A stretch of DNA of 64,000 bases from Plazaster borealis (Eukaryota > Echinodermata > Asteroidea > Forcipulatida > Labidiasteridae). The DNA lies in NCBI GenBank assembly GCA_021014325.1, contig CM037474.1, positions 5,931,130-5,995,129 on the forward strand, read 5' to 3'. The translations under genes were made by a program, and so were the position numbers. Shown here one piece after another: positions 1 to 12,339 of this stretch (the first letter of the stretch is position 1; every line of letters begins with the position of its first letter). The notes beneath the pieces are model-generated. The model did not search any database and was not told the DNA's origin. It saw only the letters and a list, made by a program, of their open reading frames with translations.

Positions 1-349
1 ATTACCAGTGGTGTTCACAAAAGTAGCAGGAAGAACTCTCAGGCACCCAGGTTTAATTGCTATGGTTCTTAATAATTACTATATTATCTCATTTAATAGG
101 GCGTGCAAAACTCGACTTTATTAAAAAAATAAAAACAAAAAAACTCACGCATTTCAATGAGGCACACAACGTTCTCAAGACATTCACGAACTACACTCTG
201 AGTATGCACTTTTAATACTAAAGTCATATTATATTAGTTTTGCAACAACGATGAGGGCGTACTATAAGCTACACCTGAGATAGATTTTACCCAAGTTCAG
301 CAAATATGTAATTATTGTTTCAAACGTGCGTATGGGGAAACCAACTTAA

Positions 350-651
350 AGGCATGGTATGCTTTTGTCAAAGACCAGTATCTTCACTTGGTGCATCCCA
401 ACATATGCATCAAATAACAAACCTATGAAAATTTGGGCTCAATTGGTCATCGAAGTTGCAAGACAATGATGAAAGATAAAACCACACCCTTGTTGCACAG
501 AATTATGTGCTTTCAGATAGCTCTTTCATTAAAAGGGAGTCGTTTCTAACAATTGTATACCGGTATAGTATCAACAGCTCTCCAGTGCTCTTTACCAAGT
601 AAGTTTTTATAGTCATTAACTCGGAGTAATTACCAAAAGTATATCCTTCCT
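350..651 (+). mobile_element. TTAA element, family 1 (MITE)
   Basis: TTAA flanks both ends (346-349, 652-655). The inside shares GAAAATTTGGGCTCAATTGG and TTGCAAGA with six or more copies in the window. The ends AGGCATGGTATG and CATTCC-like CCTTCCT are decayed. No coding capacity; a non-autonomous DNA transposon. Confidence 0.6.
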
Positions 652-1869
652 TTAAAACTTCAGTTCACACACATGTATGCTAAACACAGTTTTACTATTA
701 CTACTATTGTTATTATATTTAAAAAAAATTAGTTCTAGACGCGTTTCTTGGCCATGTACAACAAAATACCAGTGTGGTCTCGAGATTTGTATTGTTTTCC
801 CTCCACCATTAGATCCAAGCGCAGATGTTTCATTCAAATTTGAGATGTCATTTCCTGACATTTCCTTCCAAGAATTGTTTATCAGTACAGAGCACATGTC
901 ACCGGGGTCATAAATAGAGACTATAATGAAATTGAACTTTTCAAATTGATATTTATTTGGTGTTATCTATTACGGGCCATACAGCATTGCGGAAACCCCA
1001 GAGCGTTTTCCATGAATTTTCATGTTTTTGTCGAAGCTGTTTCCTTTCGAATTCATTTTCGGTGTTCCTTAATTTCTTTGTAATCGATAGTATTGGTATT
1101 TGAGCAGTCTGTATCAAAGGGTCATACCAAGACTGCTATACGTGTTCAATTTGATTTTCTTTTCTTCACAGTTCTGTCCAAACTTATCTTTTGAGGTTTA
1201 AAAAAAAATAATGATGTCCCAAGTTTCATTTATTGATGCAGCGTCAATTATTATGAGCTTCAATCAATCTTCCCGCTGTGAAGATGGAATCAACACGAGA
1301 TAAAATGTGAATTCACGGCCTACTTGATTGCGTGGTTTTGCCCCTATTTGGGTTTTCCTCAGCATCTACTGAACATTTGTATGTCAATGTCAGTCAGACA
1401 ATAACCAAAATTAATAGCAGTATTTTTGCGCAGAACGGTGCTTTTGGAGTGCGCCCTCAATAACAGACCACATAACCTGCTCTTTTCACAAACAAAGTTG
1501 GGGGCGCATTTTCATAATAAAAGTAACAGGCCAAAAGGTTTTAACTTGCGCTTGAAACTCACACAAACAACTCTATTTTAACAAAAAAGTAAAGCTTCAC
1601 CTTTTTAAGACAGTGGTCCATCGAACTTGCCACGACTTCATAATTATATAAAATAGGGCCATGTTTTGTTTCATTTTCAAAGAAGACGTAGACTTATAGT
1701 TTCGAAATTAAAACAATTAAATATTAAAGTATTCGGACATTCTTTTTACCCGTCATCTTAAGAATGTTTTTCAACTAAAAGTCTGTAATGTTCGAACAAA
1801 GTTGTGATTAATCCGGTCTTATCAAAGTTGCTCGTACGTGGACCAAGTTAGGATTCATCCAATTAGACA
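652..1869. other. Unassigned upstream sequence
   Basis: Apart from the SINE fragment at 1315 I see no coding, RNA or repeat structure. The two short overlapping frames at 652-913 lack motifs. Confidence 0.5.
1315..1390 (+). mobile_element. Fragment of the SINE seen at 34655 (3' part)
   Basis: GATTGCGTGGTTTTGCCCC, TTTGGGTTTTCCTC and ACTGAACATTTGT match in order the tail of the SINE at 34655-34885. No head is present. Confidence 0.4.
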
Positions 1870-2625
1870 CCCCGAGATAATTTATCTCGGTATGACGACA
1901 TCCTGAAAGTACAGGATGTTTTCTTCCCAAAATAATTTATCTTGTGTTCTCGACATTTTCACGATGTTCTCATCCCGAGGTCATTTATCTCGTGGAGTCG
2001 ACATCTTTATAAAGAGCTCTGGAAGTGCCTTTCGACATGCTGAGATTCTGAGATATACTGGAGGATGATGACATCATAAACGTAAGATGACGACAACTTA
2101 AGATGATTAATCTCGGGATGACGACATCCTGAAGTAAAATGTCGTCCTCCCGATATATTTCATTTTTAGGATGTCGACATCATCACGAAAGTAAGATGTC
2201 AACTTCCCGAGTTAAGTTATTGGGAAGACAACATCTTCCTTTCAGGAGACCCATCATCCCAAGATAAAATCTGTCTGGAAGACGACATTCTATTTTAACA
2301 TTCCGTCATCCCGAAATAAATCATCTCAGGATGTCGTAATCTTACGTTTATGATGTCATCATCCTGCAGTAAATTATCTCAGAATCTCAACAGGTTGGAT
2401 GGCACTTCCAGAGCTCCGTACATCTTACTTTCATGATGTCGACATCCTAAGATAAAATACATCGGGAAGACGACATCTTACTTTCGGGATGTCGTCATCC
2501 CGAGATAACTCATCTCAGGGTGTCGTCATCTATACGTTTATGATGTCATCAGACCCTGCAGTATAAATTATCTCAGGATTGCAACATCTCGGATGGCACT
2601 TCCAGAGCTCCGTACTTTTCTTTAC
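1870..2625. repeat. Palindrome-rich hairpin domain
   Basis: Many copies of CATCCCGAGATAA / TTATCTCGGGATG and GACGACATC / GATGTCGTC occur in both orientations. GAGCTCTGGAAGTGCC (2015) and GGCACTTCCAGAGCTC (2401 and 2596) face each other, so large arms can pair. No coding sequence. Confidence 0.7.
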
Positions 2626-3299
2626 AAAAATACTTTACAAAGTACCTCTCGTTGCATTTTCTTACCTAGGATGTAAACTTATTGGCCCACATCATAAAGA
2701 CAGAAATGTGCATTTGTTCAACAATTTATAATTATAATAAAAGTCACATTTCATTCCGGAAATCAAGTATATTCATTCCACGGTCTAAATTAGCCTTGGG
2801 TTATACACGCGACCTCAACTTGCATTATACTCTAATATAATGTCTTCATTTTATGAGGATGTATTAGCCCTCTAGCGCTGTGAGACGGTCCAATATCCAT
2901 CAAAGAGCGGGCTTTAGTGGCGGCACTCATTGAAATATTAAACTTGCTGATGGGTATAAGACATATCTGAGATATAATTTAGGTTGAGTGTTCATTATAG
3001 AGAGAGATGAAATCCTTCTTAATATAGTCTTTGTCATCCCAAAGATTTTGAACGACCTAAATTTACTATGCTTGTGATTGCATGATCAGTAGAGCCCATT
3101 ATAATCATTGTTAGGGTTTTTGAAGGCAAGAAATTTTAAGCATGTTAACCTAAAGCTACCCTTTTCGTTATTTAAATGGTAATTTATTCATTTTTTTTTG
3201 AAACGACAACACACGATCTTATAATTTTTTTTGCTCGTGTTGGCTTAAAGTAATTGATAACTTTGAAAATAACTGCTTTGAATGTGTTAAATATAATAT
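2626..3299. other. Unassigned sequence
   Basis: AT-rich, no repeat partner or convincing ORF seen. Confidence 0.5.
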
Positions 3300-4445
3300 T
3301 TAGGTTTCCAATAAACTTCCATGCAGCTTCCTCTGTATATTGCTTCAGTCAGGTGATCATGTGAATGTGATTCCTGTATTGGATGTGTTTGTATGTAGGT
3401 TTCCTATAGGAAACAAGAGGGTTTCCACTAGACTCAACAGCTTCCTATGTAGATTCCTGCAGTCAGATTGTGATCATGCGAATGTGATTCCTGTATTGGA
3501 TGTGTTTGTATGTAGGTTTCCTATAGGAAACAAGAGGGTTTCCACTAGACTCAACAGCTTCCTATGTAGATTCCTGTAGTCATATTGTGATCGAGGTTTC
3601 CACTAGACTCAACAGCTTCCTATGTAGATTCCTGTAGTCATATTGTGATCATGCGAATGTGATTTCTGTGTTGGATGTGTTTGTATGTAGGTTTCCTATA
3701 GGAAACAAGAGGGTTTCCACTAGACTCAACAGCTTCCTATGTAGATTCCTGTAGTCATATTGTGATCATGCGAATGTGATTTCTGTGTTGGATGTGTTTG
3801 TATGTAGGTTTCCTAGGAAAACAAGAGGGTTTCCACTAGACTCAACAGCTTCCTATGTAGATTCCTGTAGTCATATTGTGATCATGCGAATGTGATTTCT
3901 GTGTTGGATGTGTTTGTATGTAGGTTTCCTAGGAAAACAAGAGGGTTTCCACTAGACTCAACAGCTTCCTATGTAGATTTGTTTGTAGGTTTCCTATAGG
4001 AACAAAAAAGGGTTTCCAATTTCTTTTGTAGATTCTTGCAGTGGTGAACTTGTGAATGTGAATATTGTATTGGATGTGTTTGTAAAATAATATACATAGG
4101 CCCTAGGCCTTTATAAATATAAAAATGTAGGTTTCCTGATAGGAAACCTACAGAAGGTTTCCCGTAGACTTAACAGCTTTCTTTGTCGAATCCTACAGTC
4201 ATGTAATCTTGAATGTGATTCTTGCATTGGATGTGTTTGTCAAAAGAAATGTATGTTTCCTATGATATTATGAAACCCATAGGGTTTCCCATGTAGAATT
4301 AGCAGCTTCCTTTGTAGATTCCTGCAGTCAGTTGATCATGTGATTCCCATTATACTTCCTTTTAGCCATCTCTGTAAATTCCAATTGGGACGAGGTTTCC
4401 TTAAAGACTTCCATGCAAACCGCGTAGGTTCCTGCATTCATTTTA
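3300..4445 (+). repeat. Satellite of 117-bp period, decaying to the right
   Basis: GTTTCCACTAGACTCAACAG recurs at 3421, 3538, 3596, 3713, 3830 and 3945, with GTTTCCTATAGGAAAC (a palindrome) in each unit. One unit is half-length (58 bp). After about 4000 the units become divergent. The open frame at 3340-3579 is repeat-driven. Confidence 0.8.
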
Positions 4446-4839
4446 TAATGTGAATGTGAAACACGTTGGAAGAACACAATTCAATGTAATTAAAGAATAC
4501 ATCTTCCCATTCATAATTTATGACAATAATATTCAAAAGAGCACAGAAATAACACGATAGCATTTCAACTACTCAGGGCTATACACATAATGCCTGCTCT
4601 AACCAATTTCAATTTTCCATTTCAATTTCAGAACCGTAAACTTGCCATATGTTACAAGCGTTAAATTAGACTGGCTACGGGAAATAATAACAACTGAATG
4701 TTTAAACAAGAGATGAACTTGAAGGCTGCCGAGGCAGTGACTTAACATAAATTACATGGTCATTTATTAATATATTACTATAGCATATACTCGGGGACAT
4801 TTCATGAGAATATATTTCCTATCCACTTCATTATCTTAA

Positions 4840-5207
4840 AGGCATCGTACACGTTTGGCAATTGTCAAAGGCCAGTGTTCTCATTTGGTGTATCCCAACA
4901 TATTATGCATAAAATAACAAGCCTGTGAAAATTTGGGCTCAATTGGTCATTGAAGTTGCAAGAAAATGATGAAAGAAAAAACACCCTTGTTGTAAAAACT
5001 TGTTTGCTTTCAGATAGGAATAAAAACTTCTAGCAAGACGTTTTTATTATTTTAGTGAGAAATTACCTCTTTCTCAAAAACTACGTTACTTCAGAGGGAG
5101 TCGTTTCTCACAATGTTTTATACTATCAACAGCTCTCTGTTGCTCGTTACCAAGTCAGTTTTATGCTACTATATATTTTGAGTCATTACCAAACGTGTAC
5201 GATGCCT
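4840..5207 (+). mobile_element. TTAA element, family 1 (MITE), good inverted ends
   Basis: It starts AGGCATCGTACACGTTTGGC and ends CCAAACGTGTACGATGCCT, an inverted pair, between TTAA at 4836 and 5208. The body has the family signature and no ORF. A TTAA target is known for piggyBac and Kolobok DNA transposons. Confidence 0.75.
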
Positions 5208-5560
5208 TTAAAAACAAACATGTTAAATCCATGTATCTCCAAAGTTGATTCGTAGTCTTCGGTCTTCTCCATGCTCTAGTTAAGTTTTTCTCCTCGTCCC
5301 GTTTCTCTTCTTTTATCATAAATTCTAATTCTGTTTGTGCATTGATTGTAGTCTGGCTCTTTGTGTACACTCTTGTTGTGTTTTTCTGTACCTGCAAACT
5401 GAACCTTCTTATAGACTGTCACTTTCTGCTCAGTGTATTTACTATAACAAATTGGAATTGAATTGAATCGAATTGAATCGAAAATTTTAAAACATGCACG
5501 GTTCGCAAGAAATATCCACGACTATTCCTTCGAAAGCCACCACAGAGGTAACGCCTTAAC

Positions 5561-5838
5561 CAACCTCGTCCCCATGGCTTACTTTATTTCCAACCATGTT
5601 TACAATAGTAAACCCTGGGAGGGAAACTCCTTACTTGGACCCCGATTGGACAACGACTGGTGTACAAAAGTCTAACGTAAACATGTTAAGTTGTACTCAT
5701 TCAGTATTCACCATGTTCACAGCCAAACTATTCTAATTTGCATACGTATCCCCAAATTTTTGACATGCAAATGATCCAATACCAGGGTGAGAAAGCGGTC
5801 AACCTCGTACTGCTCGACACACCTTGGGGACGAGGCTG
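5561..5838. mobile_element. CAACCTCGTCCCC element, copy 1
   Basis: CAACCTCGTCCCCATGG at the left and CCTTGGGGACGAGGCTG at the right are inverted. The interior (CTGGGAGGGAAACTCCTTAC, TGGACAACGACTGGTGTACA) is nearly identical to 38533-38810. No coding capacity. Confidence 0.7.
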
Positions 5839-5888
5839 CGCATTAACCCTTTGATATGAAGACCGTCAATCCATTTTTCCCCAGTCTT

Positions 5889-6210
5889 CAGTCTTTGTGG
5901 CCGAGCGGTCTACTGCATCGGACTCAAGTTCGAATCCCAGTCATGACACTTGTTTCCTTGAGCAAGGCACTTAACCATGATTGCTTCTCTTAAACCAGGT
6001 GTATAAATGAGAACCTGATAAGAGGGCTGAGACAGTATTGTGTTGGATTAACCCATTAGCGTTATTTTCAGCAGCTTGGAGTTGTATGCTCCTCAGGGAG
6101 TTAATAGCCTATAAGAAAGTTAGATGAATGGTCAAGTATGCCCGACGACAGGGATAATGATGTCGTAAAGCACCTTGATCTAGCTACTAGGATTATTATG
6201 TGCGCTATAG
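5889..6210 (+). mobile_element. tRNA-derived SINE (GGCCGAGCGGTCTA head)
   Basis: The head GTGGCCGAGCGGTCTA resembles the D-arm/A-box of a class II (Ser/Leu-type) tRNA and GTTCGAATCCCAGTC the T-arm/B-box. A shared tail follows: ACACTTGTTTCCTTGAGCAA, a CTCAGGGAG block, and CGTAAAGCACCTTGAT ending in GCGCTATAGA. The same order recurs at 13314 and 62836. The middle of the tRNA part is deleted. Confidence 0.65.
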
Positions 6211-6530
6211 ACCATGTGACCTTTGTTTACAATAAGTGTGACCTTGTACATTCTTTGGATTTTCTGGCAGGCAAGATACTGCACTGGTCATATGGGAAAG
6301 GTGACATTTTGTGTCATAATTTCCGCATAAATCCAAGAGTTATAAAAGTAAAAGCTGGACAAGTTTTGAGATGTGCCCCCTTTCATCATATCAAAAGTTG
6401 ATAAGAATTAGACAGTGCAATCTCCATAAAATATAAGATTTTATGTTTTCTTCCATTAGGCTGTGTACAAATCGTGCCTGCAGGAAGTCCAGGCTCTGAG
6501 GCTCTTTTGTAAACATGTGATGTCACAGGT
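6140..6530 (+). repeat. Dispersed repeat also found inverted at 34160-34520
   Basis: TGACCTTTGTTTACAA, GGCAGGCAAGATACTGCACT, GGTCATATGGGAAA, AGACAGTGCAATCTCCAT and GTGATGTCACAGGTCAC recur in the same order on the minus strand at 34160-34520. A mobile element without clear ends. Its left edge overlaps the SINE at 5889. Confidence 0.55.
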
Positions 6531-6691
6531 CACATCGTCTATATAAGAACCAATTAATACCAATATTAGTATTGCTATTATTAAATAATTTCCCAACGAG
6601 GAGAATTCTTTTTTAAGAAACGCTGGAAGTTAGGGATTTTGTAATTACGGTTCAGTGAAAGTAGAGTAATTCGTATTACGATTTGACAATA

Positions 6692-6833
6692 GCGGGTACT
6701 CTCTTTAAAGTTTTAGACTGAAATTCACTCTATTCTATATTGAAACTATAGGGACAAAATCATCTGCAGTTTTTTTACTAATTTCAATCGATTAGGGTGA
6801 AATTCAATCTAAAACTTTAAGAGAGTATCCCGC
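6692..6833. mobile_element. Short inverted-repeat element, 142 bp
   Basis: GCGGGTACTCTCTTTAAAGT with TTTAGACTGAAATTCACTCT pairs with TAGGGTGAAATTCAATCTAA and AACTTTAAGAGAGTATCCCG: arms of about 43 bp around a 58-bp loop. MITE-like hairpin. Confidence 0.6.
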
Positions 6834-7206
6834 AGAGTATCAACAGAGTACCATGGAACCTTTATTAGCCCACTTACGATCGACTGTGTATCAGCGATGA
6901 TCACAGATTATAACCTAGAAAGGTCTAATTATAATTCATAGCTGGATTATTAGGCTATACGGTATTAAACTTGAAACTAGGGTTGTCATGGTAGATGCCC
7001 ATGCCCACTCGAGATGGTAGAACGCCGCTTGCTGAAGCAACTGAACAAACGTGCTTAGCCCAGTTTCACACACTCACACTTCAGTTCGTTAAAACACAAG
7101 AATTATCAACAGTCTATTAACAGTTTAGTTTTCGTGTAATGAAATGAAACGCAGGTGCGACTGTATTGAAAAGATTAAAGTGTTATACGAGAACCACAGT
7201 TGAGGT

Positions 7207-7640
7207 ATGCTTACTCTCTCTACCTTCCTCCCGGTTCGCCATAACTGGCTCCCTCCAACTCGAGCAGATTTTCACCAGAGATCACTGCGCAATAGTACTG
7301 TAGTTCGATGCAGAACAGAGCGCTACAAAAAGAGCGCAGTTCCTTATTTAGTTCGACTGCTTAACAGTATCCCTATAATAGCTAATAAGAGCATAGGCCT
7401 AACTGTTGCAGACATATCCACTCCTCTTTTTCAAATTTTCTGTGTAACCATGCTGTTATTAGGCCTATTTCATGTTTATTTATTTGCACTCTGTATTGAT
7501 TTTGTATTTGCTAGTTGTTTATCATCTATTTTTTCATATTATTTTGTTAAATATTTCGCAATTCGACCCTTGGCCGCGATGGAATGTTTTTTAATAAACC
7601 GATTCAAATCAAATCAAATCAAATCAAATCAAAAATAAGG
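7207..7640 (+). mobile_element. 3' end of a non-LTR retrotransposon (LINE) with pentanucleotide tail
   Basis: An open frame of 143 codons contains CRTERYKKSAVPYLVRLLNS, the R-T-x-R-Y-x-x-S-x-x-P-x-x-V-R-L-x-N ending common to the C-terminus of non-LTR reverse-transcriptase ORFs. A hydrophobic stretch follows, probably read-through of 3' UTR. The unit ends in about five copies of ATCAA (near 7606-7634), the short tandem tail expected of several LINE clades that prime on target DNA. Only the extreme 3' part is present, so it is a 5'-truncated dead copy. The clade cannot be fixed from this piece. Confidence 0.6.
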
Positions 7641-8795
7641 TGCAGCCTTGGTTATATGAAAGGTTCCTTGATCGGTTTTCGACACCTGTAAAACAATATC
7701 TAGATTGCATTCGCGGTTCTCTTATAGGGGTGTGTTTTGAGCGTTTTTTTTTCTCATTTTCCCCCCAAATATTATTAACTGGTTCAAGTTTCGAGCAATT
7801 GTTTAACTGTAGTTCTAGTCTCCATCTTCGATCGTTTCGATGAGTCATAGCCAATCTGTTTGGCTGCTCAAGTTTACCCATCATCCAGGACAAAAAAGAG
7901 ACCGTCACAATCGATAACTTTATTACAAACCGTTTTAATCTCATCACAGTTTCCCCCACGTTCCTCGAATTTCATAAATCAGCCCAATTTCCAATACAAC
8001 CTTCGAAACTATACGTATCCCAGCTTTTCCTCTCCCAATTTTTCATCTTGCCATAACAGCTATGTTTACCAATCGGAGCGCTTAATCTCATAAGGCACTC
8101 CCAATCATGTCCATACACGGCATCCACAATTTAATTTAGCGATGATTAAAAGCGAAAACTACGCCAGGTGTCCTCCACAATCCCCCCTCCCCTTAAAAAA
8201 CCCAAAATGTAATTTCTTGCAAGTTAACAAGTGAAAGAGTTTGGACAGTGCAGTGACGATCATTGGCGAGGAAAGGGCCGGATCGAATTGAGAGCAATGC
8301 GCGGTTTGTCAGCCCTCGTTCTCGGTGGAGCTATAGCGACGGGAAGATGGTCATAATTTCTCGGTTGTGATTCATGTACAAACACAGTACTCTTTGGGAT
8401 TATAAACTGCCGCTAGCACAACATCGTCATTCATCATTGGTCGGGGTGTATACACACACACACACATGCACGTTTGGAACAGAACTAATAATAATCGTAT
8501 ACGCATTATAGCGGTGAAACGGTGCCGTATGCCGAGTACTGTACTTACTGCATGGTTTACCACCGAGGGAGTTTGGATGCGTTTATGACATCGGTGAGTA
8601 TCTAAAACTCGTTATGATCTTATCCTGTCCGTTTTTATTGGACATGTGAACTACATTAACCCCACTTATTCCCGAATAGTGTCCTTTAAAAAAAAAAATG
8701 CTATTCATCAAGTGTGCGTACGTTTGTGGGTCATATCTCTATGGTTGAAGACGCTGGCTGGTCCAATGGTAACAATTTGTGGTTTATAATTTTAC
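7641..8795. other. Unassigned sequence with short CA run
   Basis: Holds only a short CA microsatellite at about 8450-8466. Short open frames lack motifs. Confidence 0.45.
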
Positions 8796-9398
8796 AGTTT
8801 AATAGTGCGGGATGGAGTAAAAGTCAAAATGTGCAATAAATGTGTCTTGTCCCACTTTATGCAATTTATTGTATAGATTACCATTTTCTCTTATAGTCTG
8901 AAGTTATTAAAGGGATTGTGTAATTGGAACCCACTGTTTGTTTCAATCATACATAGTTGGAGACCATAAAACTAACCTGTGAAAATTTAATTTCAAAAGG
9001 TGGTAGCGTTTTTGAGATATTGCCGAAAATCTGGAGCGGTTATATCAACGCAGGAAGAATAATATGCAATTGGAATACACAAACTGAGAAACGTTACTGC
9101 AGTAACGCTTCTCGGATACAAATTTTTGTGGATAAAAAGTGATATCTTCTTCCATAAACGCAGTACTTTGAAGTGAAAAGTTTCTCAAAATGCATTATAC
9201 TATATCCAAAGCTGCTGCACTTCTTACCAAGTAAGTTGTTATTGCCATTAATTTTCCGAGTCATTACCAAACGTATTCAGACCCTTTAATATTGCGAGAT
9301 GCAGTACAAGTCCAAAATGTGGAATAAATGTGTCTTGGCCTACTTTATGCAATTTATTTTATAGATTACCATTTTCTCTTTTGGTCTGCCGTTGTTAA
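8796..9398 (+). repeat. Two about 108-bp direct repeats with a TTAA element at their junction
   Basis: GATGGAGTAAAAGTCAAAAT, AATAAATGTGTCTTG and TAGATTACCATTTTCTCTT occur at 8811-8895 and, with few changes, at 9300-9382. The TTAA element 8911-9285 separates them. Confidence 0.7.
8911..9285 (+). mobile_element. TTAA element, family 2 (MITE)
   Basis: AGGGATTGTGTAATTGGAAC ... CCAAACGTATTCAGACCCT between TTAA at 8907 and 9286. The body has AAAAGGTGGTAGCGTTTTTG, AGATATTGCCGAAAATCTGG and the palindromic ACGTTACTGCAGTAACG. Related copies are at 21235, 28167, 44540 and 45766. Confidence 0.75.
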
Positions 9399-9639
9399 AT
9401 TTCTATCGCTGTAGCGAATCTGACCTTTTCGCACAACCCACATTGACTAAAATTGCTTATGGCATGAAGACAAAATCAATAGTCTCAAATCTACTTCAAC
9501 TAACATAACGAATGGCATTTTTTTTACTGGCACAATAGTCTTGTTTTTTTAAAAAGGGGCAGCTCCAAGAACCTCCAACCTTTCAATATACGACACGCTG
9601 TGTCCAAAGTCATATTGAATGACCATGATCGTTTCAAGG

Positions 9640-10018
9640 GCAGGGTTTACTTTTTGTAATTGTCAAAAACCAGTATCCTCACTTGGTGCATCCCAAACAT
9701 TATGCATAAAATAACAAACCTGTGAAAAATTGGGCTCGATTGGTCATCGAAGTTGCAAGAAAATAATGGGGAAAAAACACCCTTGTTGCATAGAATTGTG
9801 TGCTTTCAGATGCCTGAAAAAGGCTTCATGCCTGCATGAAGCCTTTCTCAGATGCAAATTTGGGGGTGGTAAATTATCGCTTTTTCTAAAACTACATTAC
9901 TTTAAAGGGGGTCATTTCTAACAATAATTTATAATGTCAACAGCTCTCCAGTGCTCTTAACCGGTGAAGTTTTTATGTTCATTAATTTTTTGAGTAATTA
10001 CCAAAGGTATGCCCCTCC
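9640..10018 (+). mobile_element. TTAA element, family 1 (MITE), decayed 5' end
   Basis: GTAATTGTCAAAAACCAGTA, CACTTGGTGCATCCCAAACA, the TTGGGCTCGATTGGTCATCG core, and an inner palindrome AGGCTTCATGCC/GCATGAAGCCT. The right side ends TTACCAAAGGTATGCCCCTC by TTAA (10019). Confidence 0.6.
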
Positions 10019-10147
10019 TTAAATAGTCATGTTTCGTGTTTCGTTTGACTGAAATTAGTAAACACATTCAACCACCTTTTCTCAAGATGTACACAAACAT
10101 TATAACGTGTGGAAATTTGATTCACGAAAACCCCCACAAAACACCCC

Positions 10148-10200
10148 CAACCCCCCCCCCCCAAAAAAAAAAAAAAAAAAAAAAAAAACCCACCCCCAAA
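10148..10200 (+). repeat. C-run/A-run simple sequence
   Basis: About 13 C followed by about 26 A and a C-rich run. Low-complexity, likely variable in length. Confidence 0.9.
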
Positions 10201-12008
10201 CAAACACCCCATCACCCCATTAAACAAACAAGCACCCCATCTCAATGTTTAAATGTTGTATGTTATGTGATTAATAATGTGTATTAGCAGTTAAAATCGA
10301 GGCTGTCAAATGTTCCTAATTTAAAGTCTAAAACACCAAGTAATTCATGTTCTATTTTTACCGAACCGATTTGGCTGCATAATCATTTCATAACAGGTCC
10401 ATTTACTACTGGAATAAGTCTCTTTTTTAGGTCACTGCGTGAGAGTCTGAATAAATTACTATGTGATGATGAGTTTAATGATGATAAATGAAAGCCCAAT
10501 AGACCCTGAAATTGTAACTTGTTAATAATTCTAGACAATATAACTCGATATTCATCCACAGTCCGCAGTGATTTATAATTCACTCTGATTGAACGAATGA
10601 CTTGATGTGTCACATCATACATTTATTAGTCTTGTCAGATGTTATGACGTATGAATAATGTTACCGGGTGCTGTTTTTTTTTCTTCAAAATCAGGAACAA
10701 CAGAAACATGTTGTTAATCAATTAAAAGAAAAGATCGGGAGATGTTTTCATACGTTGTATTTGTTTATCAATTCAATCTACGTCAATTTAATTTAATTGG
10801 TAATACAAATGCAAATAGGTTTTGTGGTTCAATGCTATAGAAGAGTAAAGGTCAAAACGGGAGAAAGACTAGTGCAACGTAAACGAACAAGGAAGCAGTA
10901 AAACTAAAATGCACAAATATACAACTGCGAAGCAGACTAAGTAAAACTAGAGGTTGATGTTATTTTATAGTCATTCCAAATTCTCATAATATAGGACTGT
11001 GGAAAAGTGTTAACCATAAAAAAAAAACCCATGCAAGTTGAATGGAAATAAATGCATTGTTTTCATCATCTTGTATGTATAACATGAAGAATTTCATGGT
11101 TTTTTTTTTAATGTGACCAATGTGACCAGTAAATAAATGAATGAATGAATGACCCCATTTGATTTCTAATAGACCTATTTTCATCAAAGTACTGCTGGTG
11201 AGTTTCTTGCGCTTCCGTTCATATTGCGGGAAATTTAATTTTAAACTGGGTTTATTTGCAATCTCTTTGTAGAGTCAATGTTTGATCGTTATTGTACATA
11301 AGCCCCCCCCCTCCCCCATCACTCCCCCTAAGGACTGTTCAGGAAACTCCACCGTGGCAAGGGTTTAATGATCTCAGACTTCAGTTTTTTTTTTAAAAAG
11401 GTTAATCATCACCAAATCACCATTAAGCCTCCCCAAGTGCATGTATACCCTTCCCTTTCAACAAATTGGTTTTGTCCGATGGGTTCTTCCGTTACAAGAA
11501 GCCGACGAGCTCGTCGCAATATCGTACGGCGGTTTCACACAGCCCACCCGGTGGTACCTCCCGACAAAGTGTGTATAAAATTACTCCGGCTTATCGTGTA
11601 CGCAAGATGACATTTCTATTAGCTTTAATACTCGTTGTCAGACATTATCGCGATCCGGTCAGTCAGTGACCGCAAGTACCAAGTTCGCACTATTTGGGGG
11701 GGACTATATTTATCGCCCGTGTTTGACATTACGAGTAGATCTTCAATGATTTATTATCTTTTGGAAACTATAAGCATCGCATATAAGTCACCGTTATCGT
11801 TTATCTGGGAGCTCTTTAGATTGAAATTCACGACCAACGTACTTACCCGAAATCAATGTTTAACTCCTATAGATCAAATCAAATTATACAGTTTCGCGGT
11901 GAGCCTTCCTTGCATGAAAGAAAATGATATTCAGGTTATTAACAGAACGTGTTGGAAATCAAAGTTGATGTGGTCCATTATTAGAAAACTCGTATAGCCA
12001 AAGCCATA
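10200..12008. other. Unassigned sequence
   Basis: A 120-codon + frame at 11635-11997 and a 79-codon minus frame at 10383-10622 have no recognisable motif, splice context or repeat partner. Confidence 0.45.
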
Positions 12009-12240
12009 GCCGAGTAGCCAAAGCCATACCGATGTGCTCAGATCATTAGCCGAGTAGCCAAAGCTCTACCCGATGTGCTCAGATCATTAACCGAGTAGCC
12101 AAAGCCCTACCCGATGTGCTCAGATCATTAGCCGAGTAGCCAAAGCCCTACCCGATGTGCTCAGATAGAATTAGCCGAGTAGCCAAAGCCTTACCCGATG
12201 TGCTCAGATAGAATTAGCCGAGTAGCCAAAGCCCTATACT
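12009..12240 (+). repeat. 41-bp tandem array
   Basis: GCCGAGTAGCCAAAGCC begins at 12009, 12049, 12090, 12131, 12173 and 12215, followed by TACCCGATGTGCTCAGAT. Six units. Confidence 0.85.
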
Positions 12241-12339
12241 ATTTGTTCCAATATCATCAGCCCCTTACCCAAATGTCGGGGGAGGGGGAACCTCATATAT
12301 CTACCATTAAATAGCTTGGGTGGAGCAAACCCTTTATGT

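Noticed and set aside
11635..11997. 120-codon + frame as a gene
   Set aside because: No recognisable motif, homology or splice signal; length is within chance for this much sequence.
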